In this document: in pieces, positions 35,592 to 44,902 of the stretch
Position numbering within the stretch: position 1 is the first letter of the stretch
Layout of the letters: every line of letters begins with the position of its first letter
NCBI RefSeq assembly: GCF_004762045.1
Contig: NZ_SJOM01000007.1
Coordinates: forward strand, 2,477,655 to 2,541,654
Source: Mycobacterium sp. DL99
GTDB taxonomy: Bacteria > Actinomycetota > Actinomycetes > Mycobacteriales > Mycobacteriaceae
DNA: 64,000 nt
Direction of reading: 5' to 3'
The notes under the pieces: generated by a model
What the model saw: the letters and a program-made list of their open reading frames with translations, nothing else
The model's database searches: none
Told to the model about the DNA's origin: nothing
Made by a program: the position numbers and the translations under genes

Positions 35592-36206
35592 ATGCCACAG
35601 GGACAGCCGCTGACCGTTCCCGACGACGGCCTGACCACCAAGGCCCGCCGCAATGCGCCGCTGCTCGCGGTGCACACCGGGCCGGGGAAGGGAAAGTCGA
35701 CCGCGGCCTTCGGGATGGCGCTGCGGGCGTGGAACCAGGGCTTCTCGGTGGCGGTGTTCCAGTTCGTCAAGAGCGCGAAGTGGAAGGTCGGGGAGGAGGC
35801 CGTATTCGGTCAACTCGGCCGGCTGCACGATGAGCACGGTGCCGGCGGGCCGGTGGAGTGGCACAAGATGGGCTCGGGTTGGTCCTGGACGCGCAAGCAC
35901 GGCAGCGACGTCGACCACGCGGCGGCGGCCGCCGACGGCTGGGACGAGATCAAACGCCGCCTGGCCGAAGAGCGCCACGACTTCTACGTACTCGACGAGT
36001 TCACCTATCCGCTCAAGTGGGGCTGGGTTGCCGTGGAAGAAGTAGTCGAGGTGCTCCGCACGCGTCCGGGCACCCAGCACGTGGTGATCACCGGTCGAGA
36101 CGCCCCGCAGGCGCTGATCGATGCCGCGGATCTGGTGACGGAGATGACCAAGATCAAGCATCCGATGGATGCCGGCCGTAAGGGCCAGAAGGGCATCGAG
36201 TGGTGA
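35592..36206 (+). CDS. cobO: Cob(I)yrinic acid a,c-diamide adenosyltransferase CobO
   Basis: A 204-aa CobA/CobO/BtuR-type enzyme that transfers the 5'-deoxyadenosyl group of ATP to the reduced cobalt of corrinoids. The P-loop VHTGPGKGKSTAAFG lies at about residues 28-42, followed by FQFVKSAKWKVGEE and the Walker B-like YVLDEFTYPLKWGW. An SD-like AAGGA lies before ATG 35592. It is followed 13 nt later by cobB, and the chelatase-like gene precedes it by 34 nt, so a cobalamin operon is evident. Confidence 0.95.
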   Translation: MPQGQPLTVPDDGLTTKARRNAPLLAVHTGPGKGKSTAAFGMALRAWNQGFSVAVFQFVKSAKWKVGEEAVFGQLGRLHDEHGAGGPVEWHKMGSGWSWTRKHGSDVDHAAAAADGWDEIKRRLAEERHDFYVLDEFTYPLKWGWVAVEEVVEVLRTRPGTQHVVITGRDAPQALIDAADLVTEMTKIKHPMDAGRKGQKGIEW

Positions 36207-36219
36207 GCGCGGTGCGCTG

Positions 36220-37581
36220 GTGACCACCCCGGCGGTGGTGATCGCCGCACCGGCATCGGGCAGTGGGAAGACCACGGTGGCAACGGGTTTGGTCGGTGCG
36301 CTGCGCCAGGCGGGTCACTCGGTGGCGCCGTTCAAGGTCGGCCCGGACTTCATCGACCCCGGCTACCACGCCCTGGCCGCCGGCCGTCCGGGTCGCAACC
36401 TGGACCCGGTGCTCGTCGGCGAGGGATTGATCGGCCCGCTCTACCGGCATGGGTGTGCCGGTGCCGACATCGCGGTCGTCGAGGGCGTCATGGGCCTGTT
36501 CGACGGTCGTATCGAGGGGCAGATGACCGGCATCCCGCGGGGTTCGGCGGCCCAGGTCGCAGGTCTGTTGGGGGCCCCGGTGGTGCTGGTGGTCGACGCC
36601 CGCGGGCAGAGCCACAGCATCGCCGCGCTGCTGCACGGCTTCGTCACCTTCGACCCGGCCGTGCGGATCGCCGGGGTGATCCTCAACCGGGTGGGCTCCG
36701 ACCGGCACGAGGCGGTGTTGCGCCAGGCCTGTGAACATGCCGGCGTGACGGTGCTCGGTGCCATTCCGCGAGCCGATGAACTATCCGTCCCGTCAAGGCA
36801 TCTCGGTCTCATCACCGCCGTCGAGCACGGCCGGCAGGCGCGCGACGCGGTGGCTGCGATGACCGCCCTGGTGGGCCGCCACGTCGACCTGGCGACCATC
36901 GTCGCCGCCTCGGCTGCCCACGTGACCGCCGAGCCGTGGAGTCCGGTGGCTGAATCGGTGACCAATGTCACGGTGGCGCTGGCCGCGGGTAAGGCGTTCA
37001 GCTTCAGCTATGCCGAGCACGCCGAGCTTTTGCGCGGGGCGGGCGCACACGTCGCCGAGTTCGACCCGCTGTCCGAACCCCTGCCCGCCGGCGCCGACGC
37101 GCTGGTGCTGCCCGGCGGGTTCCCCGAACAGTTCACCACCGAACTGTCGGCCAACGATCTTGTCCGCCAGCAGATCAGGGACCTGGCCACCCGCGGTGCC
37201 CCCGTGCACGCCGAGTGCGCCGGCCTGACCTATCTGGTCGATGATCTCGACGGGGCACCGATGTGCGGTGTGCTGGCCGGTTCGGCACGGTTCACCGAGC
37301 GCCTCACGCTGGGCTACCGCGACGCGGTCGCGGTAGCCGATTCCTGCATGCATGCGGCAGGCGATCGCGTCACCGGTCATGAATTCCACCGGACCGCAGT
37401 GGAATTCGGCGACGATCTGCCACCGGCCTGGGCCTTTGCCGGCCCCGGGCAGGCGGCTCGGCGGGACGGCGCGGTGCAGCGCGGCGTGCACGCGGGGTAC
37501 CTGCATACCCACCCCGCGGCACACCCCGAGGCCATCACCCGCTTCGTGACCACAGCAGCAACCTCTAAGCTCGGCGGGTGA
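36220..37581 (+). CDS. cobB: Hydrogenobyrinate/cobyrinate a,c-diamide synthase CobB
   Basis: Amidates the a and c side chains of the corrin ring with glutamine and ATP. The 453-aa protein has an N-terminal ATPase domain (VVIAAPASGSGKTTVATGL; FKVGPDFIDPGYH) and a C-terminal glutaminase domain with the nucleophile in VHAECAGLTYLVDDL; it ends with HEFHRT and AGYLHTHPAAHP. The GTG at 36220 is chosen because it begins 13 nt after cobO and puts the P-loop close to the N-terminus; a longer frame from 36169 would overlap cobO. It corresponds to Rv2848c. Confidence 0.95.
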   Translation: MTTPAVVIAAPASGSGKTTVATGLVGALRQAGHSVAPFKVGPDFIDPGYHALAAGRPGRNLDPVLVGEGLIGPLYRHGCAGADIAVVEGVMGLFDGRIEGQMTGIPRGSAAQVAGLLGAPVVLVVDARGQSHSIAALLHGFVTFDPAVRIAGVILNRVGSDRHEAVLRQACEHAGVTVLGAIPRADELSVPSRHLGLITAVEHGRQARDAVAAMTALVGRHVDLATIVAASAAHVTAEPWSPVAESVTNVTVALAAGKAFSFSYAEHAELLRGAGAHVAEFDPLSEPLPAGADALVLPGGFPEQFTTELSANDLVRQQIRDLATRGAPVHAECAGLTYLVDDLDGAPMCGVLAGSARFTERLTLGYRDAVAVADSCMHAAGDRVTGHEFHRTAVEFGDDLPPAWAFAGPGQAARRDGAVQRGVHAGYLHTHPAAHPEAITRFVTTAATSKLGG

Positions 37582-37600
37582 TCCGCACGCGAGGAGGAAT

Positions 37601-38821
37601 GTGACTTCAGAGAATGCCTACCTCGTCGGCCTGCGCCTGTCGGGCAAGAAGGTCGTCGTTGTCGGCGGCGGAACCGTCGCGCAACGTCGGCTGCCCCTGC
37701 TGATCGCCCACGGCGCCGACGTACACGTGATCGCGCGGGCGGCCAGCCCCGCGGTGGAGGCGCTGTCGCACGACGAACCGGGGATCACCCTGCAGCTGCG
37801 CGACTTCCGCGCCGGGGATCTCGACGGTGCCTGGTATGTGCTCGCGGCCACCGACGACTCCGAGGTCAACGCCGCCATCGCCGCCGAAGCCGATGAGCGG
37901 CGCATCTTCTGCGTTCGCGCCGATGTCGCCCGCGACGGATCCGCGGTGACCCCGGCGACATTCGACTCCGACGGCCTCTCGGTGGGCGTCCTCGCCGGCG
38001 GCGAGCACCGCCGTTCGGCAGCCATCCGCACCGCCATCCACGAAGCCCTGCAGCGTGGCCTACTCGCCGCGGACTCCGGTGGGGAGCCGGGGGAGGCGCC
38101 CACGGGGGTGGCCCTCGTCGGCGGCGGTCCGGGTGATCCAGAGCTGATCACCGTGCGGGGACGGCGCCTGCTGGCCCGCGCAGACGTCGTGGTCGCCGAC
38201 CGGTTGGCCCCCCAGGAGTTGCTGGCCGAACTCGGGCCCCATGTCGAGGTGATCGACGCGGCCAAGATCCCCTACGGGCGGGCGATGGCGCAGGAGGCGA
38301 TCAACCAGGTTCTGGTGGACCGGGCCCGTGCCGGAAAGTTCGTCGTCCGTCTCAAGGGAGGCGATCCGTTCGTCTTCGCCCGCGGCTACGAAGAGGTCCT
38401 CGCGTGCACCGAGGCCGGCATCCCGGTCACCGTGGTTCCGGGTGTGACAAGTGCCATATCGGTACCCGCATTGGCCGGGGTTCCGGTCACCCACCGAGGC
38501 ATGACCCACGAGTTCGTGGTCGTAAGCGGTCATGTTGCGCCCGGCCACCCCGAATCGTTAGTGAATTGGGATGCGCTGGCGGCGATGACCGGCACGATCG
38601 TGCTGCTGATGGCCGTCGAACGCATCGAGCTGTTCACCAAGGCGCTCCTGGATGGCGGCCGACCTGCGGATACGCCGGTCCTGGTGGTGCAGCACGGCAC
38701 CACTGTCGCCCAGCGCACCCTGCGGGCCACGCTCGGCGACGCGCCCGAGAGGATTCGTGCGGACGGCATTCGACCTCCGGCGATCATCGTGATCGGACCT
38801 GTGGCTGCCTTCGGCGGTTAA
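37601..38821 (+). CDS. cysG: Multifunctional siroheme synthase CysG
   Basis: A 406-aa fusion. The N-terminal Rossmann domain (KVVVVGGGTVAQRRLPLL at about 16-33) is the precorrin-2 dehydrogenase/ferrochelatase half. The C-terminal half, from about residue 168 (VALVGGGPGDPELITVRGRRLL; ADRLAPQELL; VRLKGGDPFVFARGYEEV), is the SAM-dependent uroporphyrinogen III C-methyltransferase. It makes siroheme for sulfite/nitrite reductase and precorrin-2 for cobalamin, which explains its place behind cobB. The GTG at 37601 has a strong GAGGAGG upstream. It corresponds to Rv2847c. Confidence 0.95.
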   Translation: MTSENAYLVGLRLSGKKVVVVGGGTVAQRRLPLLIAHGADVHVIARAASPAVEALSHDEPGITLQLRDFRAGDLDGAWYVLAATDDSEVNAAIAAEADERRIFCVRADVARDGSAVTPATFDSDGLSVGVLAGGEHRRSAAIRTAIHEALQRGLLAADSGGEPGEAPTGVALVGGGPGDPELITVRGRRLLARADVVVADRLAPQELLAELGPHVEVIDAAKIPYGRAMAQEAINQVLVDRARAGKFVVRLKGGDPFVFARGYEEVLACTEAGIPVTVVPGVTSAISVPALAGVPVTHRGMTHEFVVVSGHVAPGHPESLVNWDALAAMTGTIVLLMAVERIELFTKALLDGGRPADTPVLVVQHGTTVAQRTLRATLGDAPERIRADGIRPPAIIVIGPVAAFGG

Positions 38822-38854
38822 AGGATTCTTAAGATTCCGGTAAGGTGACCCGTT

Positions 38855-40375
38855 ATGACGGCTCTCAACGACGCCGAGCGCGAGGGTCTTGCGGCCCGGC
38901 TCCCGTCCTGGTTCCCGTCCTGGGGCTTCCTTTCCGCGGTCATCGCGATCGGCGGCATGCAGCTGCTGGCCACGATGGACAGCACGGTCGCGATCGTCGC
39001 GCTGCCCAAGATCCAGGACGAGCTCGGCCTGTCCGACGCTGGACGTAGCTGGGTCATCACGGCCTATGTGCTGACCTTCGGCGGGCTGATGCTGCTCGGT
39101 GGACGGCTCGGCGACACCATCGGCCGCAAGCGCACCTTCATCGTCGGTGTCGCGTTGTTCACCATCGCCTCGATCCTGTGCGGTATCGCCTGGAACGAAG
39201 CGACGCTGGTGATCGCGCGACTGCTGCAGGGTGTCGGCGCGGCGATCGCCTCGCCCACGGGGCTCGCGCTCATCGCCACCACGTTCCCGAAGGGGCCGGC
39301 CCGCAACGCGGCCACCGCCGTGTTCGGCGCCATGACCGCGATCGGTTCTGTGATGGGTCTGGTCGTCGGCGGTGCCCTGACCGAGGTGTCGTGGCGGTGG
39401 GCCTTCCTGGTCAACGTCCCGATCGGGCTGATGATGCTCTATCTGGCCCGCACCGCACTGCGCGAGACCAACCGTGAGCGGATGAAGCTCGACGCCGCCG
39501 GCGCCCTGCTGGCGACCCTGGCCTGCACGGCCGCGGTGTTCGCCTTCACCCAGGGACCCGAGAGTGGCTGGTTGGCGCCGATCACCCTGGCCTCCGGGGG
39601 AGCCGCGGCGGTCTTCGGTATCGCGTTTCTGATCGCCGAACGCAGCGCCGAGAACCCGGTGGTGCCGTTCGACCTGTTCCACGAGCGCAACCGGGTCGCC
39701 ACGTTCGCGGCCGTCTTCCTGGCCGGCGGTGTGCTGTTCACCCTCACCGTGCTGATCGGCCTGTACGTGCAGGACATCCTGGGCTACAGCGCCCTGCGCG
39801 CCGGTATCGGCTTCATCCCGTTCGTGATCGGTATGGGAATCGGCCTCGGGGCGTCCTCGCAGATCGTGCGGTTCTTCCAGCCGCGCATCGTGGTCATCGC
39901 CGGCGGCATCCTGGTGCTCGGCGCCATGCTCTACGGGTCGACGTTGCATGCCGGCATCCCGTACTTCCCGAACCTGGTGCTGCCCATCACCATCGGCGGT
40001 ATCGGCATCGGGATGATCGTGGTGCCGCTGACTCTGTCGGCCATCGCCGGTGTCGGCTTCGATCAGATCGGCCCGGCCTCGGCCATCGCGCTGATGCTGC
40101 AGAGCCTGGGCGGCCCGCTGGTGCTGGCCATCATCCAGGCCGTCATCACCTCGCGCACCCTTTATCTGGGTGGGATCACCGGACCGGTCAAGAACATGGA
40201 CGGCCCGCAACTGGCCGCACTGGACGCGGGTTACACGTACGGGCTGCTGTGGGTGGCCGCGGTCGCGGTTCTGGTCGGCATTGCGGCGTTGTTCATCGGC
40301 TACACCTCCGAACAGGTGGCCCAAGCCCAAGAGGTGAAGGACGCCATCGATTCCGGAGAGCTCGAGCTCGACTGA
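38855..40375 (+). CDS. efpA: MFS efflux transporter EfpA (DHA2, 14 TM)
   Basis: A 506-aa major facilitator of the QacA/DHA2 type with 14 predicted membrane segments. Motif A is GGRLGDTIGRKRTF after helix 2, and motif C-like glycines are in AVFGAMTAIGSVMGLVVGGAL after helix 5. EfpA is an essential, drug-inducible efflux protein in M. tuberculosis, linked to export of antibiotics and lipids. ATG 38855 lies 34 nt after cysG, and a TANNNT (TAAGGT, 38841-38846) 9 nt upstream suggests its own nearly leaderless promoter. It corresponds to Rv2846c. Confidence 0.94.
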   Translation: MTALNDAEREGLAARLPSWFPSWGFLSAVIAIGGMQLLATMDSTVAIVALPKIQDELGLSDAGRSWVITAYVLTFGGLMLLGGRLGDTIGRKRTFIVGVALFTIASILCGIAWNEATLVIARLLQGVGAAIASPTGLALIATTFPKGPARNAATAVFGAMTAIGSVMGLVVGGALTEVSWRWAFLVNVPIGLMMLYLARTALRETNRERMKLDAAGALLATLACTAAVFAFTQGPESGWLAPITLASGGAAAVFGIAFLIAERSAENPVVPFDLFHERNRVATFAAVFLAGGVLFTLTVLIGLYVQDILGYSALRAGIGFIPFVIGMGIGLGASSQIVRFFQPRIVVIAGGILVLGAMLYGSTLHAGIPYFPNLVLPITIGGIGIGMIVVPLTLSAIAGVGFDQIGPASAIALMLQSLGGPLVLAIIQAVITSRTLYLGGITGPVKNMDGPQLAALDAGYTYGLLWVAAVAVLVGIAALFIGYTSEQVAQAQEVKDAIDSGELELD

Positions 40376-40390
40376 CGGCTTGCCAGGTCG

Positions 40391-41071
40391 ATGCCGATGA
40401 ACCGCCGGGAGATCTCCGAGGCCGTCGGCCCGCTGGGCTGGCGTCTGGTGCTGGGAGCCATCTACACCGAGGTGCTGGTGCCGTCGATGGCCGACGCGGC
40501 GGCCGCGGCCACTCGCGCGGTGCACGCGGCCGGCGCCGACGCGCCACGACACCTTTCGATCGACATCCGATCCGATCGGGCAGTGCTGCGCCTGCGAACG
40601 CGTGATGCAGGTGCGGTGACCGAGCGGGACCTGGAACTGGCTCGCGCGGTGTCCCAGACCCTCGCCGTACACGGTTTCGAGCTGACCGCCGGAACCGGAG
40701 CGATCCAGGCGGTCGAGGTCGCCATCGACGCCCTCGACATCGGTGCGGTTCGCCCGTTCTGGAAGGCGGTCACGGGCTATATCGATGAACCCTCGGCCGA
40801 GCCAGGCTCCTCCGATCTGAACGCCGGGCTCGTCGATCCCTTCGGCCGCGGCCCGGCGATCTGGTTTCAGCAGATGGATGCGCCTCGGCCGCAGAGAAAT
40901 CGGATCCACCTCGACATCGACGTCACGCACGAGGCGGCGCAGGCTCGCGTCGCCGCGGCCCTGGCGGCCGGCGGCCGCTTGCTCAGCGACCGCCGCGCAC
41001 CAGCCTTCTGGGTACTGGCCGACGCGGAGGGCAATGAGGTCTGCATCTGTACCTGGCAGGGCCGTGACTGA
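40391..41071 (+). CDS. Pterin-dehydratase-like / glyoxalase (VOC) fusion protein
   Basis: A 226-aa two-domain protein. Residues about 6-100 resemble pterin-4a-carbinolamine dehydratase: a short N-terminal helix region, then LSIDIRSDRAVLRLRTRDAGAVTERDLELARAVSQTLAVHGF. The family's catalytic HH pair and TH in THxxGG are replaced (RH and TRDAG), so dehydratase activity is doubtful. Residues about 105-226 form a glyoxalase/VOC domain (VEVAIDALDIGAVRPFWKAVTGY, then RNRIHLDIDVTHEAAQARVAAALAAGG and a terminal VCICTWQGRD). It may bind a small ligand. It lies 15 nt after efpA and 24 nt before proS. Substrate unknown. Confidence 0.8.
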   Translation: MPMNRREISEAVGPLGWRLVLGAIYTEVLVPSMADAAAAATRAVHAAGADAPRHLSIDIRSDRAVLRLRTRDAGAVTERDLELARAVSQTLAVHGFELTAGTGAIQAVEVAIDALDIGAVRPFWKAVTGYIDEPSAEPGSSDLNAGLVDPFGRGPAIWFQQMDAPRPQRNRIHLDIDVTHEAAQARVAAALAAGGRLLSDRRAPAFWVLADAEGNEVCICTWQGRD

Positions 41072-41095
41072 CGACACGCCTTAAGGTTGTCGCCT

Positions 41096-42856
41096 GTGAT
41101 CACCCGCATGTCCGAGCTGTTCCTGCGAACCCTGCGTGACGACCCCGCTGATGCCGAAGTCCCCAGCCACAAGCTGCTGATCCGGGCCGGCTATGTCCGT
41201 CCGGTCGGCCCCGGCATCTACAGCTGGCTGCCGCTGGGCCTGCGGGTCCTGCGCCGGATCGAGAACATCGTGCGGGAAGAGATGAACGCGATCGGCGGCC
41301 AGGAGATCCTGCTGCCCGCACTGCTGCCGCGTGGCCCGTACGAGACCACCAACAGGTGGACCGAATACGGCGACACCCTGTTCCGGCTGCAGGACCGGCG
41401 GGGCAACGACTATCTGCTCGGGCCGACGCACGAGGAGATCTTCACGCTGACCGTCAAGGGGGAGTACTCCTCCTACAAGGACTTCCCGGCGATCCTGTAC
41501 CAGGTCCAGACCAAATACCGCGACGAGGCGCGACCGCGCGCAGGCATCCTGCGGGGCCGCGAGTTCGTGATGAAGGACTCGTACTCGTTCGACGTGGACG
41601 ACGACGGCCTCAAGAACGCCTACCACGCCCACCGCGAGGCGTACCAGAAGATCTTCGGACGCCTGGGCGTGCGCTACGTGATCGTGTCGGCGGTCTCGGG
41701 TGCGATGGGCGGCAGCGCCTCGGAGGAGTTCCTGGCCGAGAGCGAGGTCGGCGAGGACACCTTTGTGCGCTGCCTGGACTCCGGGTACGCCGCCAACGTC
41801 GAAGCGGTGATCACCCGGGCGCCGGCGCCACTGCCCATCGACGGGCAGCCCGCGGCGCAGGTGCACGACACCCCGGACACCCCGACCATCGCGACGCTGG
41901 TCGACTGGGCCAATTCGGCTGACCTGGCCCAGTTCTCGGGTCGCGAGGTCACCGCCGCCGACACCCTGAAGAACGTCCTGCTCAAGACCCGCGAGCCCGG
42001 CGGCGATTGGGAGCTGCTGGCGGTCGGCGTGCCCGGCGACCGTGAGGTCGACGAGAAGCGCTTGGGCGCTGCGCTGGAACCGGCCGAGTTCGCTCTGCTC
42101 GATGACGCCGACTTCGCCAGGAACCCGTTCCTGGTCAAGGGTTACGTCGGACCGAAGGCGTTGTTGGACAACGAGGTTCGCTACCTTGTCGATCCGCGCG
42201 TGGTGGACGGCACGGCGTGGATCACCGGTGCCGATGCGCCCAACAGGCACGTGGTCGGCCTGGTCGCCGGTCGTGACTTCACTCCCGACGGCACGATCGA
42301 GGCCGCCGAGGTCCGCGACGGCGACCCGTCACCCGATGGTGCCGGCGTGCTGAGTTCGGCGCGCGGCATCGAGATCGGTCACATCTTCCAGCTGGGCCGC
42401 AAGTACGCCGATGCCTTCACCGCCGACGTGCTCGGCGAAGACGGCAAGCCGGTGCGGCTCACGATGGGTTCGTACGGCATCGGCGTGTCCCGCATGGTCG
42501 CGGTGATCGCCGAGCAGCAGCACGACGATCTGGGCCTGCGCTGGCCGAGCGCCGTCGCGCCGTTCGACGTGCACGTGGTCGTGGCGAACAAGGACGACGT
42601 CGCCCGGAGCGGAGCGACCGAGCTCGTCGCCGCCCTGGACCGGCTCGGCCACGAGGTGTTGTTCGACGATCGCAAGGCCTCACCCGGCGTGAAGTTCAAA
42701 GATGCCGAGCTGCTGGGCATGCCGTGGATCGTGGTGGTCGGCCGCGGTTTCTCCGATGGTGTGGTGGAGCTGCGTAACCGGTTCACCGGCGAGAACCGCG
42801 AGATCGCCGTGGATGATGCGGCAGCCGAGATCTCGGCGGTACTCACCGCCGGCTGA
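41096..42856 (+). CDS. proS: Prolyl-tRNA synthetase ProS
   Basis: Class II synthetase charging tRNA-Pro. The 586-aa bacterial-type protein carries motif 1 ([20 protein letters not shown]), motif 2 ([28 protein letters not shown]), a central YbaK-like editing insertion (about 230-400, removing mischarged Ala), motif 3 ([18 protein letters not shown]) and the C-terminal anticodon-binding domain ending in [20 protein letters not shown] 41096 is chosen, matching the [17 protein letters not shown]-terminus of homologues; TTG 41087 and ATG 41108 are alternatives. A strong hairpin follows the gene (42885-42915). It corresponds to Rv2845c. Confidence 0.96.
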   Translation: MITRMSELFLRTLRDDPADAEVPSHKLLIRAGYVRPVGPGIYSWLPLGLRVLRRIENIVREEMNAIGGQEILLPALLPRGPYETTNRWTEYGDTLFRLQDRRGNDYLLGPTHEEIFTLTVKGEYSSYKDFPAILYQVQTKYRDEARPRAGILRGREFVMKDSYSFDVDDDGLKNAYHAHREAYQKIFGRLGVRYVIVSAVSGAMGGSASEEFLAESEVGEDTFVRCLDSGYAANVEAVITRAPAPLPIDGQPAAQVHDTPDTPTIATLVDWANSADLAQFSGREVTAADTLKNVLLKTREPGGDWELLAVGVPGDREVDEKRLGAALEPAEFALLDDADFARNPFLVKGYVGPKALLDNEVRYLVDPRVVDGTAWITGADAPNRHVVGLVAGRDFTPDGTIEAAEVRDGDPSPDGAGVLSSARGIEIGHIFQLGRKYADAFTADVLGEDGKPVRLTMGSYGIGVSRMVAVIAEQQHDDLGLRWPSAVAPFDVHVVVANKDDVARSGATELVAALDRLGHEVLFDDRKASPGVKFKDAELLGMPWIVVVGRGFSDGVVELRNRFTGENREIAVDDAAAEISAVLTAG

Positions 42857-42884
42857 GCGTGACGGCTCGGAGGTAATGACGATG

Positions 42885-42915
42885 CCGGTGCGCTGACAGC
42901 CGGTCAGCGCACCGG
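42885..42915. terminator. Bidirectional hairpin between proS and the ABM gene
   Basis: CCGGTGCGCTGAC (42885-42897) pairs perfectly with GTCAGCGCACCGG (42903-42915) around a 5-nt loop. It lies between convergent genes. There is no T-tract, as is usual for mycobacterial terminators. Confidence 0.72.
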
Positions 42916-42926
42916 AACGCTCGGGC

Positions 42927-43547
42927 TCACGCCAACTCGGGCACCCGCAGGTGGGCGAGGGCCAACTCGAACTCGCATTCGTTCAGTTCCTCGGCGCCGA
43001 CTTCGCGGATCGACGAAGTCTTCAGCGCGCTGGCCTGCTCCTTGCTCCGTTCCATCGCTTCGCGGCTGTCGAACGACGCCGACGACACGCCCCGCCCGGA
43101 TGCGCGGTCGACCATCAGGCTGGCGCTGCAGAACCCGTCGAGGTCCTCCATCGCGGGCAGCACGGACGCCTTGTAGTGCTCGATGCCTCCGTCGATCTGG
43201 CCCGGCTCCAGCTTGGCCCATGTCGCCCGGACACACGCGCCCTCGTGGGTGCGATGGTCGCGGTGCAGGACGGCGATCTCCCACTCTTCGACGGTTGCGG
43301 TGCCCCCGAATGCTTCCACCGCCCCTTCCCGCAGCGGTGCTGCCCGCTCGGCGCTCGCGTGCATCGCATCTTCGGTCTCCCACGCGCTGGTGGCAATGCA
43401 CCGGCCGGATTCGCGATCGACCAACAACGAGATTCCGACGCAGCCGTCCATCGCCTGCAGCGCGGGCATGACCTCGTCGCGAACATGCGCGATACCGGCA
43501 TCGATCGACTCGGGTTGCGCCTGGACAGTGGTAGAGCGTGCGTACAC
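42927..43547 (-). CDS. Protein with two tandem ABM-like (dimeric alpha/beta barrel) domains
   Basis: A 206-aa protein made of two similar halves of about 100 residues: [46 protein letters not shown] in the first and [46 protein letters not shown] in the second. Each looks like an antibiotic-biosynthesis-monooxygenase/heme-degrading-type ferredoxin-like fold, so one chain may form a pseudo-dimer. Function unknown; catalytic residues are not evident. The GTG start at 43547 has AAGGGGG 6 nt upstream on the minus strand. It is convergent with proS. I do not recall a counterpart at this place in M. tuberculosis. Confidence 0.8.
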   Translation of the reverse strand: MYARSTTVQAQPESIDAGIAHVRDEVMPALQAMDGCVGISLLVDRESGRCIATSAWETEDAMHASAERAAPLREGAVEAFGGTATVEEWEIAVLHRDHRTHEGACVRATWAKLEPGQIDGGIEHYKASVLPAMEDLDGFCSASLMVDRASGRGVSSASFDSREAMERSKEQASALKTSSIREVGAEELNECEFELALAHLRVPELA

Positions 43548-43693
43548 GATCCACCCCCTTTATTCGGGGCGGCGCCCCGGTGGCGCCACCGGTCCGACCT
43601 CTACCTTTCGCTCGGCGAGCGGACGTTGCAATGGGCACCGCGGGATCAATTACCGGGTGCAATCAAAGGGGATCCGGAGATCGCCTGCGAGGG

Positions 43694-44173
43694 CTATTCG
43701 CCCCCGCCGGGGAAGGCGACCGTCACCGGCCAGGCGTTCACGATCGCGCGCCACCTGGCGGCGGTGACGGCCGTCTGCGACAGCGCTGTCAGCGCGAAAG
43801 TGCGGTCCTCGGCGCTGGTGGCCTGTTCGAGCAGCGCCCGCCAGGCCACCGAGGAGTCCTCCTCCATGCGTATCGCGAGGTTGGCGGCATCGGTCGGATC
43901 GTTCACCGGTGCGGGCAACTGATAGCCGGCCGCGGGTAGCGGCGGGGTGACCGAGCGGGCTTCGAGCATGACCATGGCCGATTCGCGACGTGCCCGGTGT
44001 TCAGCCATCGCCGTGGCCACCAGGGCGTTGTCCTCGGCCGTCGAATGGGCCGATACCAGCCCGTAGCCGTAGATGGCCCCGTGCTCGACGGCGACGGCAT
44101 CGAAGAGGGCGGCATCGGCGGCGGTGGTCGGACGGCTGGGCGAGGTGGTCGATCGTGGTCCGGGTGAGGTCAC
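43694..44173 (-). CDS. Ferritin-like DUF4439 domain protein
   Basis: A 159-aa helical protein resembling the ferritin-like DUF4439 family: DAALFDAVAVEHGAIYGYGLVSAHS and ALVATAMAEHRARRESAMVML carry E-x-x-x and E-H-R-A-R-R motifs typical of four-helix bundles, followed by DPTDAANLAIRMEEDSSVAWRALLEQA. The metal ligands of true ferritins are only partly present. The GTG at 44173 overlaps the stop of the upstream lipoprotein gene by 4 nt (GTGA), indicating coupling. It corresponds to Rv2844 by position. Function unknown. Confidence 0.82.
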   Translation of the reverse strand: MTSPGPRSTTSPSRPTTAADAALFDAVAVEHGAIYGYGLVSAHSTAEDNALVATAMAEHRARRESAMVMLEARSVTPPLPAAGYQLPAPVNDPTDAANLAIRMEEDSSVAWRALLEQATSAEDRTFALTALSQTAVTAARWRAIVNAWPVTVAFPGGGE

Positions 44174-44694
44174 TGTGCACCTCCCAGCGCGACGGTGTAG
44201 GCGGCCGTACACGAGGCGGCGATGGATCCGAGTAGGCCGGCGCGGTAACCGGAGAGCGTGCGAGCCAGGCCCGCGGCGCTGTCCGCGGACTCCTTGAGCG
44301 CGTTGAGGACGTCGTCGACCCCGGGTGCGGACGTATCGCCTCTGGTACTCGGGCTGGCCTTGGCCGTGCTGCCGGTGGTGCCGGCAGCGGTGCTCGTGGG
44401 GGCGACGCCCGTCATCCTGATCAACTCGTCGGACAACGCCTTGGCATGCGCGGTGCGGTCATTCGCCACGGCGTTCAGGGCCCGGGTCACCGCTGCCTGC
44501 GGAGACTGGGCGGCTGCCACATCGGCAGCCAGTGCACTGTCGGCGCGCGCGCGGTCCCACTGCTCGGTCAGGTCGTCCACTTCGGGCTGAGGCGTCGTCG
44601 TACCGCAGGCGGCGGCGGTGGCGCCCAGCAGGGCAAGGGCCGCGGCCGAGAGCAGTACGCGCCGCCGGCTGATGTCTGCATGGGCGCTCGGCAC
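44170..44694 (-). CDS. Putative Tat-exported lipoprotein (Rv2843-like)
   Basis: A 174-aa protein with a twin-arginine-type signal (DISRRRVLLSAAALALLGATAAAC), ending in a lipobox with the acylated Cys near residue 30. The mature part is Ala/Thr-rich and helical with a Ser/Thr/Gly linker near 95-120 (TSTAAGTTGSTAKASPST). The GTG at 44694 is chosen so the signal sits near the N-terminus; the frame extends further upstream without support. It is translationally coupled to the DUF4439 gene and divergent from rimP. Export by Tat suggests folding before secretion. Function unknown. Confidence 0.78.
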   Translation of the reverse strand: MPSAHADISRRRVLLSAAALALLGATAAACGTTTPQPEVDDLTEQWDRARADSALAADVAAAQSPQAAVTRALNAVANDRTAHAKALSDELIRMTGVAPTSTAAGTTGSTAKASPSTRGDTSAPGVDDVLNALKESADSAAGLARTLSGYRAGLLGSIAASCTAAYTVALGGAQ

Positions 44695-44902
44695 GTGAAC
44701 ATCCTGCCATTGCTCGGGAACCGGCCTGACGCGGCGCCGAGCGGTCGGCCGGCGCCGGTGCGACCACATTCGCCACGCACCAGATTTCGATTGGCGGTTG
44801 CTGCGGCGCGCCTGGCGTATCGTGAATAGGCGATTCCAGGGCCGATCCAGGTGGCTGGCCCTGGGATTTGTGTCGGAGACAATTCAAGATGAGGAGCTCG
44901 CC

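Noticed and set aside
38558..41077. Open frame of 839 codons on the minus strand
   Set aside because: It is antisense to the well-supported cysG, efpA and VOC genes. Its product is rich in Gln/Arg/Asp/His, as expected for a high-GC shadow frame, and has no domain.
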